DNA of 42,636 nucleotides from CAYMLL01 sp964390645 (lineage in GTDB: Bacteria; Planctomycetota; UBA8108): contig CAYMLL010000024.1 in the NCBI GenBank assembly GCA_964390645.1, positions 1 to 42,636 on the forward strand. Direction: 5' to 3'. The position numbers and the translations under genes are program-made. Shown here in pieces: positions 15,768 through 25,948 of the stretch. Within the stretch, counting starts at the first letter, position 1. The number at the start of each line of letters is the position of its first letter. Under the pieces are notes generated by a model. It was not told the origin of the DNA. It saw only the letters and a program-made list of their open reading frames with translations, and did no database searches.

Positions 15768-16598
15768 ATGTCGGCCATGTCCGGGGACGAGCGAACTGAC
15801 TACAGGCGGCACCTCCACAAGAGTGTTCGTGAGGTGTACCGCGATGATGTGCTCTGGGTGCTCGACAAGCCCGCGGGCGTTGTGTCACATCCCAACCCAC
15901 CGGCGAAGCGTTCGGCGAACGCGCTTCTGCGCGTCGACTACGACGGGGAGGCGGAGAGCTACCTGGTCGGCCACCGCCGGGTTCATCTCGTTCACCGGCT
16001 CGATCAGGACACCAGTGGCCTCATCCTCTGCACGTTCTCGGGAGAGGCCGCTGCTATCCTCAAGCAGGACCTCTACAACCGCGAGCTGGAGAAGGAGTAT
16101 CGAGCGCTGCTTCTGGAGGCGCCGAGGCCGCCTTTCGGCCAGTGGCGCGACTGCCTTGTCAAGGAATCGAAGCGCGGACGGGTCGAGGTGCGCACGAGAG
16201 AGCGCGGCGACGTCAACGCGGAGACGAGCTACGAGCTCGAGCGCAGCTTTCCCGGCACCGGCCTGGCGCTCTCGAGGCTGAGGCCGCACACGGGGCGTAC
16301 GCATCAGCTGCGCGTGCAGGCGTCACGGCACCAGGTGCCGATCATCGGCGATGATCGTTACGGGGACTTCACCGCCAACCGCTTCTTGCGCGAGAAGATC
16401 GGTCTGAAGCACATGTTTCTCCACGCCTCTCGCGTGGCGCTGCGCCATCCGACGAAGGGAAAGCGCATGACCTTCACCGCGGCGTTCAGCAAGCGTCTGT
16501 CGGAGCCGCTCGAGAGGCTCGAGGAACTCTACACACGAGTGCCACGACGCCGGCGCGAGGAATCGCGGGGACGGCCGCGAGGCCGCCGCCGGCGCTAG
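15768..16598 (+). CDS. RluA-family RNA pseudouridine synthase
   Basis: 276 residues from the ATG at 15768 (an ATG at 15777 is equally possible). It isomerises uridine to pseudouridine in rRNA or tRNA. The catalytic motif HRLDQDTSGL has the nucleophile Asp79, preceded by VLDKPAGVVSHP; later RPHTGRTHQLRVQ and IIGDDRYGD are the other family landmarks. No S4 domain is present. The C-terminus is very basic (RRRREESRGRPRGRRRR-like), which may assist RNA binding. Which RNA site it modifies cannot be read. Divergent from hisH with a 98-bp gap. Confidence 0.9.
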   Translation: MSAMSGDERTDYRRHLHKSVREVYRDDVLWVLDKPAGVVSHPNPPAKRSANALLRVDYDGEAESYLVGHRRVHLVHRLDQDTSGLILCTFSGEAAAILKQDLYNRELEKEYRALLLEAPRPPFGQWRDCLVKESKRGRVEVRTRERGDVNAETSYELERSFPGTGLALSRLRPHTGRTHQLRVQASRHQVPIIGDDRYGDFTANRFLREKIGLKHMFLHASRVALRHPTKGKRMTFTAAFSKRLSEPLERLEELYTRVPRRRREESRGRPRGRRRR

Positions 16599-17516
16599 TC
16601 CCGGCGGGTCAACGGCTCGTCCGACAGCCGGCTTCATGATCTGATGTCGCGGCGTTGCCGGGAAGGCAAGGCGCGCGACGCGGATCATGATGCGGACGCT
16701 GAAGCTGACAGTGAACGAGACCCACACCCGATTGTGCTGAACGCCGCGGGAACGGCTCGACGTTCGCGGCGACACCATCGTTCGAGGCCAGTGTCAGGGA
16801 ACGGGACGGGGTCCCGTCGGCACTCGCCCGTCCTAGAAGAAGTCCGGGCGGATCTGCCGCGAAATCGGCGCGATGACGACGTGACGAAGGACGCCGCTGA
16901 ACGAGGAGAATGACCCGTTTCCATCAGAGCTTCGGCAGACCGAACAGAGCTCTGGAGTCCGGTGCCGAGACCGGAACTTCGCGATTCAGGTGCGGCTCGT
17001 GACGAGACCGCTGACTCTTCGCGGTGTATTCACTTTTTCTTCTCTTCGGGTAGTATCGGCCTCGGTCGTCTGCCGGCCTGACGATGTCCATCGGCGAGCA
17101 GAAAGCGGCATGGCGACAACAGCTGCTGGCAGAGGCACCGGGCTTCTGCAGCTGACGCGGCGGAGCTCGGCTTCGGCGATCGCATGTCCACGACGAATGA
17201 GACGGCAGCCGGCAGAGCGGCCAGCGCGAGCAAGGGACCGGCTATCACGAACCGGTCGAGCCCGGGGGCCGGTCCGGAGGTGAACGCGGGCCCGGAGGCC
17301 ACTCGTGGTGTACGCGCAATTTCTCCTCGATCACCGTCGTCCTGCGCCGACGAGCCGATTGCCGAGACGGAGGTCGGGGTCGGAACTCGCCACGCGACAG
17401 TCCGCGAGCGTCCTCGCGAGTTCGCCGCCGCTTCAGAGAGGCCGGTGGACGATCGGTGCCGGTGTCTCCGTGCAGCGCGGAGCCGTCAGCTCACCGGCCC
17501 GGGCAGGATGTGGAGA
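16599..17516. other. Long gene-poor stretch (918 bp)
   Basis: No open frame here shows a known domain. A possible sigma-70-like signal on the plus strand is TTCACT (17029-17034), 16-bp spacer, TAGTAT (17051-17056), but the next convincing start is 460 bp away. On the minus strand 17302-17030 encodes a 90-residue frame with a hydrophobic stretch (FVIAGPLLALAALPAAVSFVV); it has no ribosome site close to its GTG and is kept only as a remote possibility. The stretch may contain a decayed gene. Confidence 0.45.
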
Positions 17517-18005
17517 ATGAGAAGAACCGTGTCGGTGATCCTGCTGACCGGAGTTCCGGCACGGGCGGGCGGCGGGGGCCCCGGCGCTGACGCCGGCGTG
17601 CCGGCAGCGCCGCCGCGATTCGAGCTGGTGTACGAGAAGAAGGGGGCCCATGACCTGCCGCGGGAGATCCGGGCGACCCTCGCGGACCGCGTCGTTGTCT
17701 TCGACGTCACCGACAGGTTCGGCATCGGAGCTGCAACGGTCCGGCTGCTGAAGGGGAGCTGGCCGCAAGAGGTGCTGCTGCGATTCCACCTGAGGGGTCT
17801 CGAGGGCCTGTCGGTGGCGGTCGGCGGGAAGCTGCCGCGCCGCGACGCCGAGCTGGACATCCGTATGCTCGATGCCGATGGCAACACGCTTCCCGGCAAG
17901 TACCTGGACGGCCCGGGCTACTACGAGGTACGCGTACCGCCGGCTCTCCTGGCGGGCGACGTCAGGGAGATGAAGCTCAGCTGGGTCGACTTCTACCGGC
18001 ATTAG
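17517..18005 (+). CDS. Small exported protein of unknown function
   Basis: About 162 residues from the ATG at 17517 (another ATG at 17508 is close). A short hydrophobic N-terminus (MRRTVSVILLTGVPARA) suggests export, followed by a Gly/Pro/Ala linker and a beta-rich domain: FELVYEKKGAHDLP, RVVVFDVTDRFGIGAATV, QEVLLRFHLRGLEGLSVAV, DGPGYYEVRVPPALL and a terminal VDFYR. The pattern suggests a beta-sandwich (phrases such as the last are typical of small planctomycete proteins measuring surface deposition), but I do not recognise a named family. It stands alone, convergent with the helical-repeat gene. Confidence 0.65.
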   Translation: MRRTVSVILLTGVPARAGGGGPGADAGVPAAPPRFELVYEKKGAHDLPREIRATLADRVVVFDVTDRFGIGAATVRLLKGSWPQEVLLRFHLRGLEGLSVAVGGKLPRRDAELDIRMLDADGNTLPGKYLDGPGYYEVRVPPALLAGDVREMKLSWVDFYRH

Positions 18006-18313
18006 GATGCGCCCCAGAGCCTCGCGTTGGCAAGAGCACCGGCGTGGCTCTGCGTATTCTCTGCGGCCGGTGACCTGCCGGGATTCCGGTGGCGCTCACG
18101 GCTCGGGCCGGTCGGATTGACGGTCTCCGAGAGTGCTGCGGGAAGACCGCCGCTTCCGGAGTCCTCAGGGTCGTTCAGACTCCTGGACGTGCGGATCCCC
18201 GGGGTCGTTCGCGGCCTCGCAGTCGATCGTCAGGCGTTGAGCACTCTGCGCTGCGGGCTCCATGAGCCCGTGTTCTGCCTCGATCGCGTCGCGAAGATTC
18301 GTGAAGCAGGCCG
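18006..18313. other. Convergent intergenic stretch (308 bp), with a coding-like minus-strand frame
   Basis: Between the stop codons of two convergent genes. The minus strand holds an open frame (18383 to 18165) that overlaps the 3' end of the helical-repeat gene and reads plausibly in its last 50 codons (LAACFTNLRDAIEAEHGLME...). It lacks a good start (TTG at 18383) and ribosome site. It could be a small overlapping gene, or the true C-terminus of the neighbour if a one-base error or frameshift occurred near 18320. No strong terminator hairpin with a T run was seen. Confidence 0.35.
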
Positions 18314-19852
18314 CTAGTCGGAGGTACGGCGGTCGGGATCCTGTCCGTGGGGTTTCCTCTTCGCCCGGAGGATGACGCGACAACGGACGTGCTTCTGATA
18401 CATGTCCGCAAAGACGTCGTCGTCGAGCGCCTCGCGGAGCTTCTGGATCTGCCGGTGGTGGAGCTCCGTGATATCGAGCCGCTCGCCGAGGTCCCAGCTG
18501 AACATGTAGAGGTTCGCGATGGTCTCGAAGAGCACGACGGGGCTGTGGATGACGCCGAGCTCGCGCAGCACCTCCTCGTAGAGATCCTCCCTGGAGTGGT
18601 CGTAGCCTCTCTCGAGCAGGAGGTAGCTCTTCAGGAGGACGCAGCGCGCCTTGACGCCCAGGTCACGAAGATCGTCGGTGAGGTGGAGACACTCGCGCAG
18701 GCACTCCACGGAGTCGCCGACGTGGCCGCGGCGGAGGTGGGCGTCCGCGAGGTCCGCGAGCGTGGCGACGAGCATGTTGCGAGCCATCGGTCCGAGCCGC
18801 CGCAGCTCACCCTCGGCTCTTCGAAGAAGGGCTACGCCCCGCGCGAGTCCTCCTCGATGACCACGATGTATCGAGATTCGCCCCCGATGGCGGGTGACAA
18901 GGGCCGTACGAAAGTCGTCAGGCGACGACTTCAGAGAGCGTGAACACCGCGCAAGTGCGCGCTCTGCGAGCGTCCACTCGCCCAGCTCGGTCCACAGGAA
19001 CCCACGGTTGATCAGACGGTGCTGGATCCTGCTCTCTGATTCACGCCACTTCTTCGCGATGGGCAGCGGGTCCTTCCGGAGCAGATCCCGCGCATCGTCC
19101 AGTCTTCCTGATGCCAGCAGAAGGGATGCCTTCTGCTCGACGAACTGGGCTCGCCACTGAACGAGATTGTACGCGTCGCAGATGCTCTCCAGGCTCTCCA
19201 GATTCCTGGCGGCGGCTCCGTAGTCGCCGACCGCCGTGTGCATCATCGCGAGCTTCCCGGCGACCACGCACGGGAAGATCCTCCCGATCAACCCTTCGAC
19301 TCTGACCGCGTGAGAGTTCGCCAGCTGCGCCATTCTCTCGGCCTCCTCGACGGATCCGGTCGAGCTGCAGTGCTCCACCCGGATCACGAAATTGTGGGCC
19401 CGACCGAGAAAGTCGTCTCGTGCGAACGACACCTCGTCGAGTCGTCGCGTGGCCTCGTCAACGCGACCGTCGATCCGAAACAGCGTGTGTGCCCGGTAGT
19501 GGAGCAGGACCGGGAAGTCGTGAAGCCGGTCCCAGTCGACGAGATCGAGCCGGGAGCTGAACCCGGTCGATTGCAGCGATGCGTGACGCAACAGAGAAGA
19601 CAGGCGAATCGCGTCGGCGACAGCCAGGCCTCTCGGGTCGGGAACCGGCCGCTCGCGAAGACGCCGCTCGGTGATGTCGGGCCACGAGTCGATCCGGTCG
19701 GACTCGCAGCGGTAGTAGAACGCCAGGAGCCAGCACTCGACGAGGAAGTCGAGATCCGCTCGTGCTCCGGCCATACGACTGAGGCGAGACTCGACGAGCG
19801 TCCACGCCTCGTCGACCCGTCCTCGCACCAGGAGCCGCTCGACTTCCTCCAC
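18314..19852 (-). CDS. 512-residue helical-repeat (TPR-like) protein
   Basis: Start set at GTG 19852 because AAGGAAG lies six bases upstream and protein-like sequence starts there (EEVERLLVRGRVDEAW). The chain is almost wholly helical with repeating pairs typical of tetratricopeptide solenoids, e.g. GRVDEATRRLDEV, GDYGAAARNLESLESICDA, GRLDDARDLLRK, GEWTLAERALARCSRSL, GHVGDSVECLRECLHL. No signal peptide, catalytic motif or DNA-binding domain is obvious. TPR proteins act as scaffolds or peptide-responsive regulators. It follows a 188-residue gene by 34 bp, so they form a transcription unit of unknown function. The 3' end may be affected by an overlapping coding-like frame. Confidence 0.75.
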   Translation of the reverse strand: MEEVERLLVRGRVDEAWTLVESRLSRMAGARADLDFLVECWLLAFYYRCESDRIDSWPDITERRLRERPVPDPRGLAVADAIRLSSLLRHASLQSTGFSSRLDLVDWDRLHDFPVLLHYRAHTLFRIDGRVDEATRRLDEVSFARDDFLGRAHNFVIRVEHCSSTGSVEEAERMAQLANSHAVRVEGLIGRIFPCVVAGKLAMMHTAVGDYGAAARNLESLESICDAYNLVQWRAQFVEQKASLLLASGRLDDARDLLRKDPLPIAKKWRESESRIQHRLINRGFLWTELGEWTLAERALARCSRSLKSSPDDFRTALVTRHRGRISIHRGHRGGLARGVALLRRAEGELRRLGPMARNMLVATLADLADAHLRRGHVGDSVECLRECLHLTDDLRDLGVKARCVLLKSYLLLERGYDHSREDLYEEVLRELGVIHSPVVLFETIANLYMFSWDLGERLDITELHHRQIQKLREALDDDVFADMYQKHVRCRVILRAKRKPHGQDPDRRTSD

Positions 19853-19886
19853 GCTTTCTTCCTTGCTGGATCTTCTGCGGCGTCGT

Positions 19887-20453
19887 CTATCGAGGAGTGG
19901 AGTAGTCGACCTCGACGATCTCGCGACTCGCGTCGACCGTGATGGCGAACACATGCTCGACGGCCGGCAGGGTGCCGGCCAACGACACCCAGACTCGGAC
20001 CTCGAAGAGTGTGCTCGGGTCGTCCGGGTCGAGTGTGCGCACCGCCAGGTCGGCGGCCGTCCCCGTGCTCAGGAGCTCCGCCAGGTGTCGACGAACCAGG
20101 TCGTCGCGGAGGAACCTTCCGAGAACGATGAGCTCCTCGAAAGTGTGGCAAACCGGTCGGCGGGCGGCGCGTAGCGGTAGCTCGGGCAGATCTCTCGTGT
20201 CGCCGCTGAGGGTCTGAACCAGAAGCCGTCCTTCGACGTCCTCGCAGACGGTGAACCGTACCCGGAAGCTACGTTCCGTCGTCGAGTCGGGGAGCTTGAA
20301 GTGGAAGTCATGGAAAACGCTGATGAGCCCGGGGCTGCCGCCGAGGCAGGCGGGTGGCTCGTCCTCGCTCGGATCGACGACGGCGACCTTCCGCAGGGAG
20401 TAGCGGCGTTGAAGTGACGAGAGAGCAGCCACCGCGTCGTCGTCAGCCAGCAC
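19887..20453 (-). CDS. Unrecognised 188-residue cytoplasmic protein, partner of the helical-repeat protein
   Basis: The GTG at 20453 is the first normal start, yet the frame upstream of it stays coding-like (LRSLHPDVRTLAA) back to a stop, so a non-canonical start a few codons earlier is possible. The N-terminus is helical (DDDAVAALSSLQRRYSLRKVAVVD), the middle is beta-rich (FRVRFTVCEDVEGRLLVQTLSG), then a helical segment (HTFEELIVLGRFLRDDLVRRHLAELL) and a final set of strands (FEVRVWVSLAGTLPAVEHVFAITVDASREIVEVDYS). No signal peptide and no match to a family I know. Co-transcription with the helical-repeat gene is likely from the 34-bp spacing. Confidence 0.6.
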   Translation of the reverse strand: MLADDDAVAALSSLQRRYSLRKVAVVDPSEDEPPACLGGSPGLISVFHDFHFKLPDSTTERSFRVRFTVCEDVEGRLLVQTLSGDTRDLPELPLRAARRPVCHTFEELIVLGRFLRDDLVRRHLAELLSTGTAADLAVRTLDPDDPSTLFEVRVWVSLAGTLPAVEHVFAITVDASREIVEVDYSTPR

Positions 20454-20495
20454 CGCTGCAAGGGTCCTGACGTCAGGGTGCAGTGATCGCAGTAT

Positions 20496-20705
20496 CTACC
20501 CTTCGTCTATTATCCCGGGGGGGCCGGCCGGCCCGTCGTCTCTGTCCCCTCCGGCCCACGCAGCGACCGCGACGCACGCGCCCAGCCCCAGCATCGATCC
20601 CATGGCGCGCCCTGTGATCACCTTCTCCGGCTCCACCGCCGTCCGCGCACTCGTTTTCCAGTAATACTGATTTTGAGAATAGTCGCGTTGAGCGCGGAGG
20701 ATCAA
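20496..20705 (-). CDS. Possible 69-residue small membrane protein
   Basis: A TTG start at 20705 follows GGAGA at a fair distance; the product would have a polar N-terminus and one hydrophobic helix (MGSMLGLGACVAVAAWAGG), then an acidic Gly/Pro tail. The TTG overlaps the -35 of the promoter candidate at 20676-20705, so if that promoter is real this start cannot be used, and only a 35-residue peptide from the ATG near 20600 could be made. Listed at low confidence as a possible first member of the two-gene unit. Confidence 0.25.
   Translation of the reverse strand: MILRAQRDYSQNQYYWKTSARTAVEPEKVITGRAMGSMLGLGACVAVAAWAGGDRDDGPAGPPGIIDEG
20676..20705 (-). promoter_or_regulatory. Possible promoter for the unknown two-gene unit
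   Basis: On the minus strand: TTGATC (20705-20700), 18-bp spacer, TATTCT (20681-20676), both four of six matches, within a locally AT-rich patch (20650-20690) that contrasts with the GC-rich surroundings. Predicted 5' leader to GTG 20453 is about 215 bases. Confidence 0.3.
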
Positions 20706-20907
20706 GGGATTTCTCCGGGCCTTCCCGCGGGCTGTTTCTGCCGGCTGTCACCGGCTTTGCGGGCGCTTGCTCGCCGTCGGGCGGTTTACTTCTGCCGTGT
20801 GTCCAGCGACCATCTCCGGTGCGGCGAGGACCCCGGCTCGTTTCCTCGGTGATCGCACGGCGCGACGGACGGACCGGGCGCGGCCTCGCCACGCAGGAGC
20901 TTTCCCC

Positions 20908-21672
20908 ATGGCTCTCGAGCCGCCGATCCTCGTGCAGCGGTCGGTCTCCGGCCACCCTCCGGCAGGAGCCTTGACGCTGGAGCCGTTCCGGGTGGACGTC
21001 TGGCGAGCCACGCTGACCCCGGACGAGGCGTCGTTGCGCAATCTGAAGGGCACGCTGTCGCCGGACGAGCGCGAGCGCGCCGGCAAGTTCCACCTCGAGC
21101 GTGACCGTCAGCGCTTCACCGCGTCGCGCGGGACGCTGCGGACGATCCTCGGTCGCTACGTCGACGCTGACCCCGCGGTCCTGCGCTTCCGTCGCCTCGA
21201 GCATGGCAAGCCGAAGCTCGTCGAAGGGTCGACACGGCCCGCGGTGGAGTTCAACCTCTCGCACTCGGCGGACGTCGGGCTCTTCGCGTTCACCGTGGGC
21301 GACGGGCTCGGCGTCGACGTCGAGGCGGTCCGGTCGGGTCGGGACCTCCTGGGCATCGCGGATCGCTTCTTCTCGCCCCGGGAGATAGCCTGCTTGCGGG
21401 CCGTGAAGGAGAGCCAGCGGGAGTCGATCTTCTTCTCGGTCTGGACGCGCAAGGAGTCCTACCTCAAGGCGCGTGGCATCGGCATCTCGCTGCCGCTGAA
21501 CACGGTCGACGTCTCCGAGCGCCTCGACAGCGGTGTCGTCAAGCTGCGCATCGAGGGTGACGACGACAGCGCGAGCTGGTGCCTCGTCGACCTCGACGTC
21601 GGCGACGGGTTCAGGGCGGCGCTCTGCGCGAGCACCACCGTGCGCGAGATCCGGCTCTGGAGCTTCGGCTGA
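20908..21672 (+). CDS. 4'-phosphopantetheinyl transferase, Sfp type
   Basis: 254 residues from the ATG at 20908 (GGAG nine bases upstream); the frame before it is not protein-like. The enzyme moves phosphopantetheine from CoA to a serine of acyl or peptidyl carrier proteins. Sfp-type features: two-lobed length, FNLSHS (115-120), Mg2+-binding Asp137 and Glu139 in GVDVEAV, and WTRKESYLKARG (179-190) with Lys182, Glu183 and Lys187. The N-terminal lobe carries RFTASRGTLRTILGRY, typical of the CoA-binding region. It may activate the fatty-acid carrier or a polyketide/peptide synthase elsewhere. No carrier protein gene is next to it. Confidence 0.92.
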   Translation: MALEPPILVQRSVSGHPPAGALTLEPFRVDVWRATLTPDEASLRNLKGTLSPDERERAGKFHLERDRQRFTASRGTLRTILGRYVDADPAVLRFRRLEHGKPKLVEGSTRPAVEFNLSHSADVGLFAFTVGDGLGVDVEAVRSGRDLLGIADRFFSPREIACLRAVKESQRESIFFSVWTRKESYLKARGIGISLPLNTVDVSERLDSGVVKLRIEGDDDSASWCLVDLDVGDGFRAALCASTTVREIRLWSFG

Positions 21673-21897
21673 TCGAGGCCTCCGGGGGGCTTGCGCGAAT
21701 CTCTCACCCCGGTCCCCGGCCGCATCCACCGCGCCTTTCCCGTCGACGGCTGGAAGGTCCGCCGCTGTGTGCTCGCAGAGCCGCAGGAGATGCGGCGGGA
21801 GCTCGATCGACCGCTCCACGTCGTGAGCAGGGTGATCGAGCTCCCGAACTCGTCAGCTTGCGGCGATGAGCGCCGCTATCTCCCGGATCGTGCCCGC

Positions 21898-24069
<2,172 letters not shown>

Positions 24070-24227
24070 CACTTCGCTCTCTCGGGGGGTCCGTTACCGA
24101 AGAACAGGAGTTCGCGCGGCCGGCACACCTCATGTCGGACGATCGCGGTTCCTTATATCCTTCGGCGTTTGTCCGCTCCGTGCGGAACCCCCTCTTGAGG
24201 GCGAAATACGGTTACCGGGAGACAGGG

Positions 24228-24256
24228 TGTATGACTGGTGGGCAGAACGAAGTCAA
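24228..24256 (-). promoter_or_regulatory. Candidate promoter for hppA
   Basis: Minus strand TTGACT (24256-24251), 17-bp spacer, CATACA (24233-24228); the -35 is strong, the -10 weak. A second, nearer -10-like TATAAG at 24157-24152 has no matching -35. Either would give a leader of roughly 75-150 bases before the ATG at 24069. Confidence 0.35.
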
Positions 24257-24304
24257 GGGGATTTGTCCGTCGGTCGCGGCGGTGAAATGTCGGCGGCTTG
24301 GTGA

Positions 24305-25948
24305 TCAGAGACCACGGTTGTCGAACTCGACGAACGCGAAGGAGAAATGCACCAGCAGAACGAACAGCGTCGCCCGGATGACGGTGCTGGTGATGCCCCG
24401 GGAGACCTCCACACCGCTGGCCGCCGGTCGCACCGCCCGGAAGTAGGCGATGCCGCCGATCCCCAGCCCGCAGAGGAGCGTCTTGGCGAGCAGCCAGCCG
24501 GTTCCGACGGGCAGAATATCGCCAGGCTGCAGCAGATCCCGGCCGAAGTGGCGTTCCCAGAAGACGCTCGTGTGGAGGTCGCCGTGGTGGTAGATGAAGA
24601 CGACCAGGCTCGTCCATCGGGCGAAGAGGAAGCCGATTGCCGTGACGACCGGCGTGCCGACGAGGAAGGCCAGGACCACGTTCGTCAGCAGGTATCGGCC
24701 CGGCGACGCCCCGAGCGAACGCATGGCGTCCAGCTGGTGCCCGTAGGCCCGGTTACCGACGTCCGACGCGATCGCTGCCCCGCAGCGGGCTGCGAGGAGC
24801 ACCGTCACCAGGACCGGTACGATAATACGGTAGAGCGCGAAACCGACCGCGTGCAGCAGGTCGTCGCCGATCAGCGGCTCCGAGAACTGGCGGTGTGGCA
24901 GGAACTCGTAGGAGAAGTAGGTCGCCACGAAGCCGGCGATGATCCCTGCCGCGCCGAAGTAGACCCACGACGAGAACGACGCGATGAGCCGCAGGTAGTG
25001 TACGAAGTACCTGAGTCCCCAGCGCAGGCTGTGCCAGCGTGGAACGAGGGCCCAGGTGGTCGCCGCGGCTCGATCCAGGGCCGCGCCGCTGGTCTCGAGG
25101 AAGGACAGTGCGCTCGACGCCATCCGTAGCCCCGCCGACCGCGGTGGCGCCTCCACTCCGTCCTCGAAGACCTCGCTTCCCGGAAGATCGTCGACGAGCT
25201 GATCGAGCGCTTCGACCTCGACCCGGGTCAGCCGCTTGCGCTGCGGGTCGAGCACGTACACGCGGTCCGCGATGGAGCGCAGGTGTTGATAATCGTGGGT
25301 GACGACCACGGTTGTCTTGCCGTGCCGTCGACACGTGTCCCGGATGCGACCGGCGACACGCTTGGCGTTCGCCGGATCGAGCCCCGAGGTCGGCTCGTCG
25401 TAGACGACGACTGGCGGATCGTATGCGATCGTGCGCGCGATCGCGAGACGCTGCTGCTGCCCGCCGCTGAGCGAGCGCACCGGCGTGCGAGCCGGTATCC
25501 GGAACTCCGCGAGAAGTGATGACGGATCGAGCCCGGCGCTGTCCGCGACCCGGCGACGACGATGGTCGACGGCGAATCGGATGTTCTCCTCGGCCGAGAG
25601 CTCGTCGAAGAGCGCGAAGTTCTGGAAGACGATGCCCACCTCCGTCTTTGCTTCCCGCACCTTCAGGGCGTCGCGTCCATCGATCTCGACGGAGCCTTCG
25701 ATCGAGAACCCGTCCCGGCCGGGCCGGACGAGTCCCGCCAGGATTTTCATCAGCACCGTCTTGCCGGAGCCACTCGCACCGACGACCAGCGTCACACCGC
25801 CGCCGGGGAACTCCGCCTCCGCCCCCTCCAGCAGAGACCGTCCCGCGACACGGATGTCGAGATCGCGGATGCGGATGCCGGCGACACTCGCGGACGTGGG
25901 TTCGTCGGCGCCGGCGGGCTGCTCACGGTCCCGGGCGATCTCCGTCAT
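24305..25948 (-). CDS. Fused lipid ABC transporter: MlaF-like ATPase plus MlaE-like permease
   Basis: 547 residues. Residues 24-240 are an ABC ATPase: Walker A GASGSGKT (57-64), Q-loop FQNFALF (108-114), signature LSGGQQQR (160-167), Walker B VVVYDEP (180-186), switch His218. After a linker (about 240-305), residues 305-547 form an MlaE-type permease with five to six helices and the family core ARCGAAIASDVGNRAYGHQLDAMRSLGASPGRYL split over 387-420. MlaF and MlaE are normally separate proteins; here one chain carries both, so the transporter core would be a homodimer of the fusion. The ATG overlaps the stop of the upstream MCE-like gene (ATGA), showing tight coupling. Likely role: lipid transfer across the periplasm. 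Confidence 0.9.
   Translation of the reverse strand: MTEIARDREQPAGADEPTSASVAGIRIRDLDIRVAGRSLLEGAEAEFPGGGVTLVVGASGSGKTVLMKILAGLVRPGRDGFSIEGSVEIDGRDALKVREAKTEVGIVFQNFALFDELSAEENIRFAVDHRRRRVADSAGLDPSSLLAEFRIPARTPVRSLSGGQQQRLAIARTIAYDPPVVVYDEPTSGLDPANAKRVAGRIRDTCRRHGKTTVVVTHDYQHLRSIADRVYVLDPQRKRLTRVEVEALDQLVDDLPGSEVFEDGVEAPPRSAGLRMASSALSFLETSGAALDRAAATTWALVPRWHSLRWGLRYFVHYLRLIASFSSWVYFGAAGIIAGFVATYFSYEFLPHRQFSEPLIGDDLLHAVGFALYRIIVPVLVTVLLAARCGAAIASDVGNRAYGHQLDAMRSLGASPGRYLLTNVVLAFLVGTPVVTAIGFLFARWTSLVVFIYHHGDLHTSVFWERHFGRDLLQPGDILPVGTGWLLAKTLLCGLGIGGIAYFRAVRPAASGVEVSRGITSTVIRATLFVLLVHFSFAFVEFDNRGL

Larger units (their letters stand above)
20454..20907. other. Divergent intergenic stretch (454 bp)
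   Basis: Separates the unknown two-gene unit (minus) from the phosphopantetheinyl transferase (plus). Contents: the AT-rich promoter candidate at 20676-20705, the doubtful 69-codon frame, a G/C run (gggggggccggccggccc near 20517-20534) that can fold on itself, and an upstream non-coding extension of the transferase frame. No clear plus-strand promoter was found. Confidence 0.45.

Noticed and set aside
17030..17302. 90-codon minus-strand frame with one hydrophobic segment
   Set aside because: GTG start without a suitable ribosome site, no neighbours on that strand and an otherwise low-quality sequence. Could be revived by homologues.
17184..17516. N-terminal extension of the small exported protein
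   Set aside because: Low-complexity Ala/Arg/Ser-rich sequence; the later ATG at 17517 starts a signal peptide.
20473..21819. 448-codon minus-strand open frame opposite the phosphopantetheinyl transferase
   Set aside because: It is antisense to a complete, motif-bearing gene, its product is Arg/Asp-rich without domain features, and long antisense frames are common at this GC content.
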